Positions 49,456 through 61,101 are shown, counted from the first letter of the stretch. The stretch: 64,000 nucleotides of DNA from Ancylostoma caninum (GCA_037903475.1 JBAJFG010000262.1:434001-498000); one strand, 5' to 3'. Notes: generated by a model not told the origin, from the sequence alone. Program-made: numbers and translations.

Positions 49456-49649
49456 GTATACTTGCACATTTCCGGAAAAATTTCGAATATTCGAATAATC
49501 GAACATATTCGAAAATTGACTTTTTCGATTATTCGAATATCGAATATATTCGAAAAAGGAAAATTTCGAATATTCGAATTTTCGAATGATTCGATTCGAA
49601 TAATTTATTCGAATGACCGAATAATTATTCGATTCGGTTGCAAGTATAC
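49456..49649. mobile_element. Short MITE rich in TTCGAATA
   Basis: Termini GTATACTTGCA and TGCAAGTATAC are flanked by the direct repeat TACCCA (49450-49455 and 49650-49655). The interior consists of TTCGAATATTCGAA-type words. Confidence 0.75.
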
Positions 49650-49659
49650 TACCCAGTGA

Positions 49660-50067
49660 GAAAGAGTAGACCAAAATTTCAATAATGAAGGTGTTGAAAA
49701 TTAATTCAATTAATTTATGACTGAACGGTGTTCCATTGCACCTTATAGCAGCTAAGCTTGCACAGTTACCAGTATTCATGTTGCATATGTACCCCCACAC
49801 CCCTCCCCTCCTTTCATTGAGGGAATTTGCCATTCATGAGCCGTTGCAAGATTAATAACTCTAGTCCGTTCTTACACTTATTCGCACATGTTCCCCCTTA
49901 ACTGACCTCGTTCATTGTAGCGCGCATATGTTTCCCCTTCTCTCCTAATTTTGATGAATAACATATCTATTCTCGTAATAGTTACGATGATAATAATGGT
50001 TCATAATGCATTTCTGTACATTATTCAATGAATGTCAGAAAAAAACCAATGGAAACATAAAGCTCAT
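49660..50067. other. Intergenic, nothing recognised
   Basis: No gene, RNA or paired repeat seen. Confidence 0.4.
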
Positions 50068-51484
50068 CTAGACGGTGTACCCGGCTTCGCTCGGGCGTTC
50101 AATTTCTCCCGGCATTTTAAAGCTGATGCCAACACTTGTTGAACCAAAAAAACTTTCTAAAATGTTCATCATGGTGGTGATCAGCTTAAGTGACCCTTCT
50201 TCATCCCGTCCCCTTCCCTCAAAAAATGAGTTGAAATTGCTTGCCTGGTAAATAAATTCTTCCAAAATGCTTGCCTCATCCACTTTCAGCGTTTCGGAAA
50301 ACCAGAGAAGGCACGTTTTCACCGACCCGTGTGCAAGAATGTGGAAAAATAAATAAAACAGATGAATCGATATTTCGGTCAAAACGGTTGTCATATTCGT
50401 GTTCAGAGATACCCCGGTAGACATGTTTTTACCACCCCGTGGGCAAGAATGGCAAAAAATCAATAAAATCAATAAATCGATATTCCGCCCAAAATAGTTC
50501 CCATATCTGTATTCAGCGTAATGAGATACCCAGTAGAAATGCCTTCATCGCCTCGGCAAGAATAGCGAAAAATCAATAAAATCGATAAACCTAGAGTGCC
50601 AAGCAAAATGGTTGCCGTATTCGTGTTCAGCGCATTGAGATACCCCAGTAGACGTGTCCTTATCACCCCTTGGGCAAGAATAGCTGAAAATCAATAAATC
50701 GATAACTTAGCGCAAAATGGTTGTCATATTCGTGTTCAGCGTATTGAGGAACCCTAGTAGGCATGTTCTCGCCCGTTTACGGACATCTAATACCCAGCCT
50801 CATTTCTGACCAATCGCGGTGGGCGCATGGGATGGTCTTTCTTGGCATTTCCTGCATGCATTGACGTTGAAAAACAATCCATTTATTCAGCCAAAGGGTT
50901 TCAGGTCTTAGAAAAGCCTCAGAAAAGTGCTGTGGATATACTAAAACTTATAGAACCTTTCTAGGACCTTTATCCAATTCAAACCAACTTGCTGAAGAAC
51001 AGCTAGGCCTTATCGATGCAGAAGTGACTCAGTAGGGAGTCCACAGATAGCCCCAACCAGAACTTCTTCTACTGCACGTCTTCTGATCCGATCAACCCTG
51101 GCAAAGAGCTTCAAGCCTGTTGAATAGAACTGTTTGAGCATATGTTTTGAAATACCTTCTTATTCGCACTATCTGCTGTTTGAATCTGGCCTGCCACGCC
51201 CTCCACTGAATTGGGTATTAGATGTCCCGCAACCGTTCTCGCCAGTCCTTGGGCAAAAATAGCGAAAAATCAATAAAATCGATATAATCGATAAACGAAT
51301 CGATAATCCCAGGTGCGAGGTAGCCTATAACCTCCGCCGGCCCCTGAAGAGTCTACATGCAAAGTTTGGTTCGAATCGGTTGATGCTGCGCGATTTCTAT
51401 TCGGAACATACGAACGTACAAACATACATACACACAAACACACAAACATACAAACACACAAACTTTCACTTTTATATATACAGA
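50068..51484 (-). mobile_element. Possible Helitron-like element E with 110-bp tandem units
   Basis: On the minus strand the start reads TCTGTATATATAAAAGTG, followed by GTTTGTGTGTTTGTATG words. The end has CCCGAGCGAAGCCGGG, eight spacer bases and CTAG. The layout resembles Helitrons A-D (TC plus TATATAA, then a GC-rich inverted word before CTRR). However, the flanking bases are T and A rather than A and T, so the borders are tentative. Four tandem units of 110-118 bp occupy about 50320-50790. Confidence 0.45.
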
Positions 51485-51485
51485 A

Positions 51486-53079
51486 GCAGAACCGAATTGA
51501 GCAAGGTTTAATTAACAGTTAGACCCGGTGTGGTCACCAATGGGTATGGTGAAGGACACCGGGATGAAAAGTGTCGTGGGTTGATGTGCGAATAATGAAC
51601 CACGCTCTTGCCTAGATTGCATAAAACTTCTCCTCTCGCTAGATAATTACATTCCTTTATGATCGTACTGGGCATATTATTATAAATTCCGCCAAACTAA
51701 TGCAGTCCAAGTTTCCGATAATTTCATGCACGGATCATGATTTCAAGAGTTTCAAGGCAAGAAAGCCTGTTAGTGACTCCCTAAACTTCACAGACGGGTT
51801 CGAACCATCTCGATAGCGGAGCATGAAACGGGGAAATGAATAACTTCGGACTACGCAAGGTACGCTCTAGCCCTAGCTGCCATTTTCACGCGGAGAAACA
51901 TAATGGTCCCACAGGCAACTCTCCAAAGCTATCTAACGCAGCAAAGCGCTAATATGGTCTGTTCATGACTATCGATCTAATTTCCCTGACGGTTAGGTGC
52001 CGTCAGGGATACGAAGTTCAGTGAAGAGAACATTAAAACCTTTCCCTTTACCCAAAGAAAAAGGCAAAATCTTACAAATCACTTGAATTTAATTTTGATC
52101 CCCTATATGCGAAAAGAGCATTCGACGACGGCTACGGCCGGAAACTGTTTCCATTACAGCCGAAATTTAAGGTTCAGGGAACTCCAGACGACCAGGTAAA
52201 CACGGACAGATGCCGCAAGGTGGCACCCTGACTGTGTGATGCACTCCTCGACCGATAGTGCTTTGATCATGCTCGTTGGTACTCTCTGCTCAACATTGCC
52301 GTGCATCGGCATCCCTCCGTATTCACCTGGCCGTTTGTATTTACCTATCAAACAGATGAAGTGCACTATTTTTTTCCAGGGAAGAAGATATATTTCACTT
52401 TGAAGGGGCGAGCAGATCACAACTTCATGCTCATGATTCTCATTATAGATTTCACTTATCCGAAAGAGTCGAGAAAGATAGTGAAAGAGGTCCTGAGCGA
52501 TTCGTTACGGCGTGTCAGGAACACATATGCAGCAAAAAATAATCTTTCAACTCTACAGGTCGTTTCCTAGGCTACAACAGAACTAACGCGAAGCTTTTTT
52601 TGAACTAGTCTATTTGCCGCTGCACTCAATTGAGCATTTTGTACTTCCAATGGTTACGAAGGAAATTAAGGTGGCGAAATTTTTCCTGTTATGTTAGTCA
52701 CGCGGCCTTTCTCTAGCATGCATCTGTAAAAGTGACTAATTCGCAACTCTTTGGTCTGCGATGTGGGATGGAAGGCGGATGAATCATGCCTTGAGAAACG
52801 CGTTCTTATCGTTTCAATCTTAGTTCATGATGATTTTTCTGGTACAGGCGTTTGCTGCAGACGCCTGCGAGTACATCAGCCCGTAAAACTGTTACCTAGG
52901 CGACAGTATAAAAGTACAGAGCTGTTAGCGTATGGAATTCATAGGACATTTCAATAAGATCCTTCCTAGTGGCCGGTTTCCTTGTATGCTACTTTTCTTT
53001 TTTTGGCATTGCCTACTACATAAGCTTCTGTTTCTCCGAAGTACTGATTGTTGCAATGTGCACGTTGGCCAACAGAGAG
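51486..53079. other. Intergenic upstream of TMBIM-2, nothing coding recognised
   Basis: It contains a 10-bp stem with a 7-nt loop (TCCCTGACGG...CCGTCAGGGA, 51983-52009), in a context related to 20808-20860. A short open frame at 52301-52570 has no recognised domain. Confidence 0.4.
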
Positions 53080-53087
53080 TTTTCCAG
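53080..53087 (+). promoter_or_regulatory. Acceptor 8 nt upstream of the TMBIM-2 start codon
   Basis: TTTTCCAG ends at 53087 and is followed by GAGTTGAA and ATG. It aligns with the acceptor of TMBIM-1. A spliced-leader site is likely; an unseen 5' exon is the alternative. Confidence 0.55.
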
Positions 53088-53095
53088 GAGTTGAA

Positions 53096-56000
53096 ATGGA
53101 TCAAACTCGTGTCTCACCGAGCGCTCCTCCAGATGTGGAAAATGCAGGCCCCAAGGGAAATCTGTCATTCAGGTAATCAACCAGTTTATTTGACCACTCC
53201 GCTGCAACATTCCAATCTTTCACTGAATAGTTCATTTCAGTGAACAATCTATACGATCTCGATTTGTTACAAAAGTCTTCATCTTGGTAACTATTATGGT
53301 AGGACCTATGCAACATTTTTTTTTCATGCTCAAGATTGCAAAAAGATTTATTTTCAGTTTGCCATAGTAGCGATAATGTGTGCAATGCCGTATATATTTC
53401 CATCCTTTAAAATATGGGTGCAAGCCAATATGGTCTTCTTTTTCGTGTCACTGTAAGTTTATACAGCTAGTAATGGAAAAACATTTGTCTGCGAAAATGA
53501 TTCCCATTTTTAATTTTTCATCACCACATCAATTCATCTCAATTTCAGCGGTGTATTTTTCGTAACCTCATTGGTTCTACTATGTTGTACATCAGTTCGT
53601 CGATCATATCCAATGAATCTCATTGCTCTTGCCATATTTGTAAGCTTATTCAACCTTCTTCTGGGGGGATTAATTAAAAGTGAGAAGAAATGGAGATTCC
53701 AGACCCTGGCGGCTGGATACATGACAATGGCTGCAACTTCAGCATATGATGTGCAGTCTGTGTTGTTGGCTCTTTGTATGACCACGGGTTCGAGTGCGGC
53801 GATAATTGTCTTCGCCATCTTCGTTAAAAAAGATCTCACCACGTGAGTAGAGTTTGGAGTTAATGTCTGTGCATATTTCCATACCAACAAGTGTTAGTAG
53901 AGAAAAGAAAATGAGAGAAAAGAACAGAGAATTCTCACCTGAACAGGGTAAGGCTATATTGTCCTGGTGTCACTCACTGGTAGAGCTCATAACTCTCAAG
54001 ATTTCCACATCATCTCGTGTCTTTGACTATTGCATTCAGAGTTGTAATGCTGAGATTTGAATAAAAAAACTCATAGTACATGACGATAGAGGTCCTTCCA
54101 TTTTGGTGTCAAATTTTGAGAAGCACTGGTCAGCTTGCTCCTAAGGACAAAAAGTGGGCGTTTGCTGCTTCGCACAAGATTCTCATCTCCACTGTGTACG
54201 ATGTATTTACCCATCTTCGCTGAAGATGTTGTGCGAAAAGTGACCTAAACCTGAGCTATAATTTGAGACTGACCATAGCTAGATACGTAGTAGTGGCGGA
54301 CGCAGGGATGGGGGTGGGGGGTGCCGCCTTCCCCCCGAGAATGGGTCGGCAAATTTTTGAAACTACTTTACAATACATATAAAAATCTTGTATTAGTTTA
54401 TTTTTATTAGTTTATTTTTGTTATTATTTTTAATATAATTTTTATTAATTATTTATTATTATGACTGAGGATTTTACTAATTTTATTTTCTGTCTGGGGC
54501 CCCAAAACGGCGGAGACCCCACTTTTTTCCCACGCTCCCCCCCTCCCGCCCACTTTCTGCGTCCGCCACTGCTAGATAGCTGTGGCGGATGCAGAAAGTG
54601 GGCGGGAAGGGGGGGGGGGGTGTGAGTGGTAAAAAAGTGGAGTCTTCGCCGTTTTGGGGACACAGACGGAAAATGAAACTAATAAAAACCTCAATTACAA
54701 TAATAAGAGTTCAGATAGAAAATAAACTTGATAAAATGTTCAATAAAAATTATATCAGAAATAATGATAAAAATAAAGAACTAAAAAAACTAATACAAAA
54801 TCTTTATTTGTACTGTAGAGTGTAATTCCGAAAATATGGCGACCCATTCTCGAAGGGGGGGGGGGGGGGGCTGCGTGAGCCACTGCTAGATTGAGATGTG
54901 TAGGGTGACTATTTGTTGGGCACAGCTACATCATTGTATTTCAAAGGACCTGAAAACTTTTTTTTTCGAACCCAAATAAATATTAACGACTTGAAGAGCA
55001 TGTCTGACCAAGATTTTCAAGTTCAAGTTGATATCAAGTTCAAGTTGATATCAAATTCATATCAGATCTTGAGCCTTTTTGCCACGCCAATTCCAAGGTT
55101 GATGTGGAAAATTATCAAACGTCAGTCAGTTATCAGTCAAACGGCTCAAGAGACTTTTTGAAATATTTTATGTCTGCTACTGGGATTTCGATATGGTTCA
55201 AAATCTACTAAGACGGGGAATTGAGGTGCCTCTAACATTTAGTCGCTAAGCAACTCGAGAAAGTAGTACATAGTTCTCCAGCTGAATCTGCTCTTGTGAA
55301 GAGCTCTTAAAAGTGTAGAAGCGAACGAGTTCTCACCAATACTCGGCAACCATATATGCATAAATGAAGCTAATTTTGTGCATGGTAGATATACAATAAG
55401 ATTGAAAAATTGATAGTAATAATTAGTATAGAACGAATTCACCGTGGTTGATTTCCGCAATGATCACAATTTTCAGGTTGGTGCAAAATTAATTGCCGAA
55501 ACGAACACACTCGTTCGACGTGTTATAACATAACTAAAACACAAAATTTCTTACTAGTATAAAGCCCTTCAGTTTGCCAAATCTTTCCTAACAATACAGT
55601 GGAAATGATATGCCTCTACAACTAAAACTGAAATCGCAAAAATCCACAATCTTTTGCACGGTGGTTTCGGCATGCTCTAGATCACCAATTCGCTGCTATC
55701 GCAATTTGCATCTGGGACTCTGAAAAGGTGATATTCGGTAAGGGGAGGGTGAGGAATGAGGAGGAGAATAAATGAGAATCTCGATGCTTTACTGCGCCAG
55801 TTTTCGTTGGTTGAGTTTCTAAATGAGAGACTTAGCGCTACCCTGGAGCAAGGGGAGACCTAATCTGTTGACCACTCTCAACTAAATCTACAACAGATTT
55901 TTAGACATCATCTCGATCTTGCAATACTAGGACTTTGCTGTCAACGCTTGACAAGGTTGGAGAAGCCTGCACTAGCTCACACCCTCACAGCACCATCAAA

Positions 56001-57264
56001 CTCCTGCTACAACCTCCATAGAGAAGATGTGGTTTAGGAAAACTTAGAAGTGGGGGAAACGTCCCTATCCATGTCCCTTCACATTTCTTGTCATTGTACA
56101 GAAACCGAGCTTCATTTGCAGTTTTTACACTTTCTAGAAATTGATCGTTTTAGGACGCAAAATTTAGTTAGAAAAGATCACATCAGGTAAGACGCTGGTC
56201 ATCAGTTAGATCGTGTGGTGTTAACATCCACACCTTCTCTACCCTGTTGATTGAGGTCGGATGTCTTGCTGTAGTGAGCTTTCCTTCCCTCCTCTCATGG
56301 TGGTAAGATCCGGTTTAGGACTCACGGTTGTTCCTCACTCGTGATAGTCCAGCGACATCCCGCGACCACAAGCATGGTTACATTTGAGTTTAAATCGTAG
56401 GAACAAAACTTTGCAAACCCATAGCTCATTGTCCGTTGGAAAGACGATTTCTGGATAGAACAAATGCAGAATCATCGCACACCGCAGATTCAGAGCGATC
56501 GAGTTTGAAGTCATTAACCATGATCACCCAAGAATCGCGTCGGCTTAACATTTCTTCGCGACTATACAAAAAGGTCCCGAAAAGAGATAGCCAGAATGTT
56601 CAAGCGGTTTCTGAAAGAAGAGGAAACGCAATTCCAGAAATTCTCAAAAAATGGGTTAAAGTTGCTCAAACTCCACGGAAGAGAAAAGCGTATTTGTGCA
56701 TTCCCCAAAACGGCAATTAATTTCGCACCAACCTGATATTTTGAGGAAATAATTGCAGAGATGCACTGCACACTCTCAGTACTAGTACTATAGTCTCACA
56801 TTTCCAGTATTAGTTATTGCATCAACAATGATAACATCACTTTACAGATGCATTGGTATAGCTTACGTTCTCGGCATGACCATGATGTTCTTCGGTATCA
56901 CAGCACTGGTCGCCTGCTTGAGCTTCCAGGTCACATTCCTCTACACAGTATACGCTGCTATAGGAGCGTTACTTTCGATGTTATACTTAGCTATTGACAT
57001 CCAGGCAAGCATTTGAATAAATTTTGATGATGTGGCCTTTCAGATGCGTAGGAACTCTGCCGTCTTGGAGTCATCAATGAAATATTTTGCAGCAATTCCT
57101 TGGCATTTTCTGAAAGTTTTTATTCATAATGTGGTTTTCAGCTTATCATGGGTGGACGTCAATTCGAGCTATCCCCGGAAGAGTACATTTTTGCTGCCAT
57201 GCAGATATTCCTGGACATTCTAAACATATTTTTGTTTATACTTCAGATTTTCGGAAAGAACTGA
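53096..57264 (+). CDS. TMBIM/Bax inhibitor-1 (lifeguard-type) membrane protein, copy 2
   Basis: The exons are 53096-53172, 53241-53298, 53358-53452, 53549-53639, 53703-53842, 56848-57004 and 57142-57264, giving 246 residues. Family marks are RRSYPMNLIALAIF-TLAAGY, SAYDVQSVLLA, LYLAIDIQLIMGG and LSPEEYIFAAMQIFLDILNIF. About seven hydrophobic helices and a short SAPPDVENAGPK N-terminus match copy 1. In exon 6 about 46 of 53 residues are the same. The function is expected to be a calcium-leak and cell-survival regulator in internal membranes, by family. Intron 6 starts with GC instead of GT (CAG|GCAAGC). Intron 5 (3.0 kb) holds two hAT-type MITEs and a mariner-type element; the other introns are 48-137 nt. 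No disabling change is seen. Confidence 0.9.
54287..54571. mobile_element. hAT-type MITE 1 in intron 5 of TMBIM-2
   Basis: Termini GTGGCGGACGCAG and CTGCGTCCGCCACTG are inverted. The flanks CTAGATAC (54279-54286) and CTAGATAG (54572-54579) form an 8-bp duplication with one change. The interior is AT-rich with a GGGG/CCCC-rich edge. Confidence 0.75.
54580..54885. mobile_element. hAT-type MITE 2, adjacent and inverted
   Basis: CTGTGGCGGATGCAG at the left and CTGCGTGAGCCACTG at the right are terminal repeats. The flanks CTAGATAG and CTAGATTG (54886-54893) agree at 7 of 8 bases. The interior is the inverted relative of MITE 1 (shared AAGTGGAGTCTTCGCCGTTT edge). Confidence 0.75.
55473..56736. mobile_element. 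Mariner-type element, uninterrupted relative of 16034-18840
   Basis: TCAGGTTGGTGCAAAATTAA at the left and its inverted near-copy at the right (one mismatch over 25 bases) are typical mariner termini. The 1.26-kb interior has no transposase. It provides the empty-site reference for Helitron C. Confidence 0.8.
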
Positions 57265-57269
57265 TCGAT

Positions 57270-57490
57270 CAAGAGGAGACCAAAAACGGGATTTAGCATT
57301 ATATGTTCCTACAAATGAATGTTTTCATGAGCCTTTGTAGTTACAACTCCATTTTTGTGAATAAACGGAACAGGCAGACGGACCGCCGTGGCTGTGCTGG
57401 CCACACACCAAACGGGATTTAGCATTATATGTTTCTACAAATGAATGTTTTCGTGAGCCTTTGTAGTAACAACTCCATTTTTGTGACTAC
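57270..57490 (+). repeat. Duplicated 3' untranslated segment after TMBIM-2
   Basis: About 80 bp beginning ACGGGATTTAGCATTATATG occur at 57276-57360 and again at 57412-57490. They are separated by about 50 bp (AAACGGAACAGGCAGAC..., GGCCAC) that recurs near 58380-58425. Confidence 0.8.
57360..57365 (+). terminator. Candidate polyadenylation signal of TMBIM-2
   Basis: AATAAA lies 96 nt after the stop and spans the junction between the first UTR copy and the inserted spacer. The site homologous to the signal of TMBIM-1 has become AATGAA. Confidence 0.45.
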
Positions 57491-58748
57491 AGGGTACGCG
57501 CGAATTATTGGCGCGTGGTTTTTTAAGCCCCAATTGGGAAGGATTGAGCGAAATCACAAGTCATGTTATAGGTGTCCTTCCTTGAGTCATCTCTACCGTA
57601 GACATCGGCTTGTTTCTCGAACGACCTTTTACTGTGCCTACACAGTCTTTAAGAAATCTCCTGGTCGAATTGCTGGTGACACGGGGTCGGTGACGACGCC
57701 CTTCCTTTCAAGATTTTCTGAAGTAGACTTTAGGATACTTCAACTATACATGTATGATAGGTCACGTCTAAGTTTCAGCTACAATCTGCTCACCGTTAGT
57801 TGGACCACCAAATGATTGGCATGCCGAAAACAGGCGTTGAATCTAACAGACCGTTTTTAGCTTTTTTTGAGAACTCAGGACTGCTAGTCATCAGAAGAGC
57901 AAACATAGTACTCGTTTCGGAACCGTAGAAAACTCCCAATTCGACTAGTAAAAAGTGGCTTTTACAAGCTCGTCCGTCCCCAGTTTGCAAGACAAAATTC
58001 ATTCAAAATTGGGTTCGCGGATGATTTCCTTGAATTTTGGCTTGAAGGGATTGTCCACGTAACTCAATTCATTGGCATTGTTATGAGCTCCGCTTCGGAT
58101 ATGTTAGTGAACAAGGTTTGTAGTACTAAATGGATAGCAATAGACTGGCTGTCCCTGAAGAATACTGAAAATTTTTCCTGAAATAACACTAGCGTGTCAA
58201 GGGTGGTCGGAGCTGAAAGCTTCTCCAAATCTTTACAGACCCGGAACGAGGTCAAACCTGCTGATATTTACGGTAGGTATTGCTCCCGCAAATATACCTA
58301 CAACACGACTTATGAATTCGCTCAATCACCGCTGATTGAGGCTCAAAAAATCACGCGCCAATAATTTGTGCGCATCCTGTAAACGGAACAGGCAGACAGA
58401 CCGTGGCTGTTCTGGCCACCCACCACAGTTGCAATGACAGGCAACAGGTTGACCTGTCCAATCGATGACAGCAACAATGATACGTTGAGCGCGAGGGCAG
58501 ATATCGTCATTTTTAGGGCGCCCGTATATTAGAAAAACGAGGTTGGAGGTCACTTTGATACACTTCATGTACAGCGACAGAATTGGTGTACCGAGAAGTC
58601 TTAGAATCTGTTAAAAGCTCAGACATGAGTTTGAGGCCTACTGCCTGAAACAGGGCCTCATCTGCACCATGTGAGTGGCATGGTACTCATCTCGTCTCCG
58701 CTGAAGCAGTTGAGACAGCCCTAGCACCTAACCACCGATTCATGTATA
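57491..58748. other. Intergenic, nothing coding recognised
   Basis: The only recognised item is the second copy of the AAACGGAACAGGCAGAC spacer near 58380. Confidence 0.4.
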
Positions 58749-59645
58749 CAGGGTGACCCAAACGTCTTTGGCCGGTATCGAAAAACGTTATTTAGAAAGC
58801 GATTGGGACCATACGAGGTGGGTGGTTTACGAACAATGTACCAGCATAGGTTTTCATTCGATCTTCGAAGTCTTTTCTCTTCTTGTACAGCAGAGCAGGA
58901 AATAACTGAAACCTGAGTTGCCCATGGACATCAGTTCGTCATCATCACATCCCATTAAAGTTTTCTGAAGTTTTCTTTGAGAAGATTTGATGAAGGAAAA
59001 AACCAATTGCAGCATTTATGTCTCTATAACATCGGGAAACAGACCGTACAGAAATGCTGAGGGTGCTCATTATGGCGGTCAGGTTATAACCAAGAGAAGA
59101 ATTACCTCAGAGGAACGGCATTTTTGCACGTTTATCGAATAGGATTCAGGAAGGACTCATGTCATGACGGTAGTAGGGGATTAGGTGCTGAAAAAGTTTT
59201 TAAAATTATCCTAAATTGATGGGATGAATGTTCAACAAGAAAGGATTTTCTCTGCGTACCTCAGCGCTGGCTTCAAATCGCTTGCACGGCCACCTCATCC
59301 GCTTCGTCTTCAGCTCTCTCACAACCTACGGCAACATACGTTTGATACCCTTGACCATGCAGTCCAGTGTTTCTGGAAGAGAAGAAGTTCTCTTCCAGAA
59401 ACACTGGACTGCATGGTCAAGGGTATCAAACGTATGAAGAACCTCCCGAAGTTCACGTCACGGCTGCCCCCCCCCTGCGTACCTTTTTTGAGCTTCATCT
59501 AGGGGAAAATTTGGACGAGGTCCAAAAGCGATTCCGCTTTTGAACGTTTTCGTCCTTACAGCACCAAGAATAAACAGGCTTCTGAGATCTAAATAAGGGA
59601 GGTTCGCTGTCATTGAATGCCGGCAAAAACTTTTGGGCCATCCTA
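58749..59645. mobile_element. Tc1/mariner-type non-autonomous element with internal hairpin
   Basis: TA flanks termini CAGGGTGACCCAAACGTCTT (left) and, inverted, TAGGATGGCCCAAAAGTTTT (right), both leading to a GCCGG word. The length is about 0.9 kb. No transposase frame remains, but it contains a perfect 49-bp hairpin (59335-59436). Confidence 0.65.
59335..59436. repeat. 49-bp perfect inverted repeat with 4-nt loop
   Basis: Positions 59335-59383 are exactly reverse-complementary to 59388-59436, with the loop GAAG. The match breaks off sharply on both outer sides. Confidence 0.97.
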
Positions 59646-59743
59646 TAGATACCTGGCAGGAGGCGGGTCGTCAGATGTCAACCAGGTGAAGGTGTAGAAC
59701 CTGGGGGGGGGGGGGGGGGGTGAGACGTCGGACATAGGCTTAA

Positions 59744-60160
59744 AGGCAGTGTGTCACCTCGTTTTCGTGTCTGAGCTTTCACCAGATTCTGAATCTCCTC
59801 GACACGCTGAATCCAGCGGTACACCTAAAATCTTACAAAAACGTCTTTGAATCCTAATTTTGAACGTTTTTCGGGACGGGATTTGTAACAGTTTGTCGAG
59901 CCGAGTGGACGCGTGAAGCCGTTGACCTCATCGATCGGACTCGTTCAGACGTGTTAGCCGACGCTGCAGACGTAGCGCGCAGCCAGCACATTCACGGACA
60001 GCTCCGCCCAGGTGGTCCGTGAACTGTACTTTCGGACTCTTCGAAAACGGGGTTTTTGTCATTTTTATGGGCTTTGACGTACATCTTTGGAATTAGCGTT
60101 ACGAGGAGGTCTAGAGTCTGTTGGTATTTTCAGCTCACGAAACGAGGTGACACACTGCCT
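59744..60160. mobile_element. piggyBac-like MITE, complete
   Basis: TTAA (59740-59743 and 60161-60164) flanks AGGCAGTGTGTCACCTCGTT and its inverted copy with few mismatches over about 24 bp. The length is 417 bp and it is non-coding. Confidence 0.85.
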
Positions 60161-60164
60161 TTAA

Positions 60165-60825
60165 CGACACCACACTTAATCCTTGGCATTCCAGAGCGTG
60201 GACAGGAGGCGAACCCAGCCATTTCCGAATGCTATGATGTATGTATTTGATGTTATTCGATGCGAGCCTATAGCAGATATTCGCGAGTGGAGCAGCCATA
60301 GTTGTCATAAGACGGCATTAACGAGGTTTTAGCAAAGCAGCATGTTTTCTTTCCGTTTGTTCTTCCTTCGTTGTCAGGTGACGGCTGGTGCCCTGCGAGG
60401 TGTACATGATGAAGGTGTAAGATTAGAGCCTTGTCTCCGCTTCGTTGAGACCATATGATTCCTGCTTGACGTATCTGGTCGACAGGGGTCCGTGTGAATC
60501 CGTGCCCAGTGTACGGACTGGACGAACGATATGTACGGGGTGCGTTCGGATGCGGGCACGGTTTGGATGCAAAAATCTGCCGAGCTAGAACCGCCCGGCC
60601 GAGCGATAGTGTAGGAGGGTAGGAAGCGGATGTGCGTCGAGGAATGGAGGGAGTTCCACGCTCACATTTTTGAAATTTTATAACTAATATTAGCAATAGA
60701 AGAAGACCTGCTTTGTCGTTGCCTTGGCAGCGGCCTAATCAAGGCAGACAAAAGCTAACAATGTACGCAACATAGAGGCAGTATCTCATCTCAGATACAT
60801 CATCCGAGAATTCGGTCAAATTCTA
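60165..60825. other. Intergenic, unidentified open frame
   Basis: A 142-codon open frame on the minus strand (60696-60268) contains RTPVDQIRQAGIIWSQRSGD. I do not recognise it and see no signal peptide or domain. Confidence 0.3.
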
Positions 60826-61097
60826 GGCTGGTGTACGAGGCGCCTCTCCCCTTAGACAGTCCAAGACTTCTGCACAGTTTCCGGCAAAGAGAATACCTGT
60901 GCGATCAATGAGATCAACTGAGGTGTATGGGAAGTCATGCAGTTTCCTTGCCAAGGAACTCGTCCGCGCCAAATTGGATTGCTCCATCAAAAACAGAATT
61001 TCAACAGCTTTCTTAAAAATCACATACAACTCAGAGCGTCGAGTAGTTCCAGATTCTGTTAATACCGCAGAATCGAAAATGAGCTGAGACACTGCCT
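60826..61097. mobile_element. piggyBac-like MITE, left end lost
   Basis: The right terminus GAGCTGAGACACTGCCT abuts TTAA at 61098-61101, and the interior resembles the neighbouring MITEs (GATCAATGAGATCAAC, CACAGTTT). No left terminus was found. Confidence 0.6.
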
Positions 61098-61101
61098 TTA
61101 A

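Noticed and set aside
51983..52009. Terminator-like stem-loop
   Set aside because: A bacterial-type terminator makes no sense in this nematode-like context. It is more likely part of a dispersed repeat shared with 20808-20860.
60268..60696. 142-codon minus-strand frame
   Set aside because: No recognisable domain, signal peptide or splice context. It lies between MITEs and is kept only as unidentified sequence.
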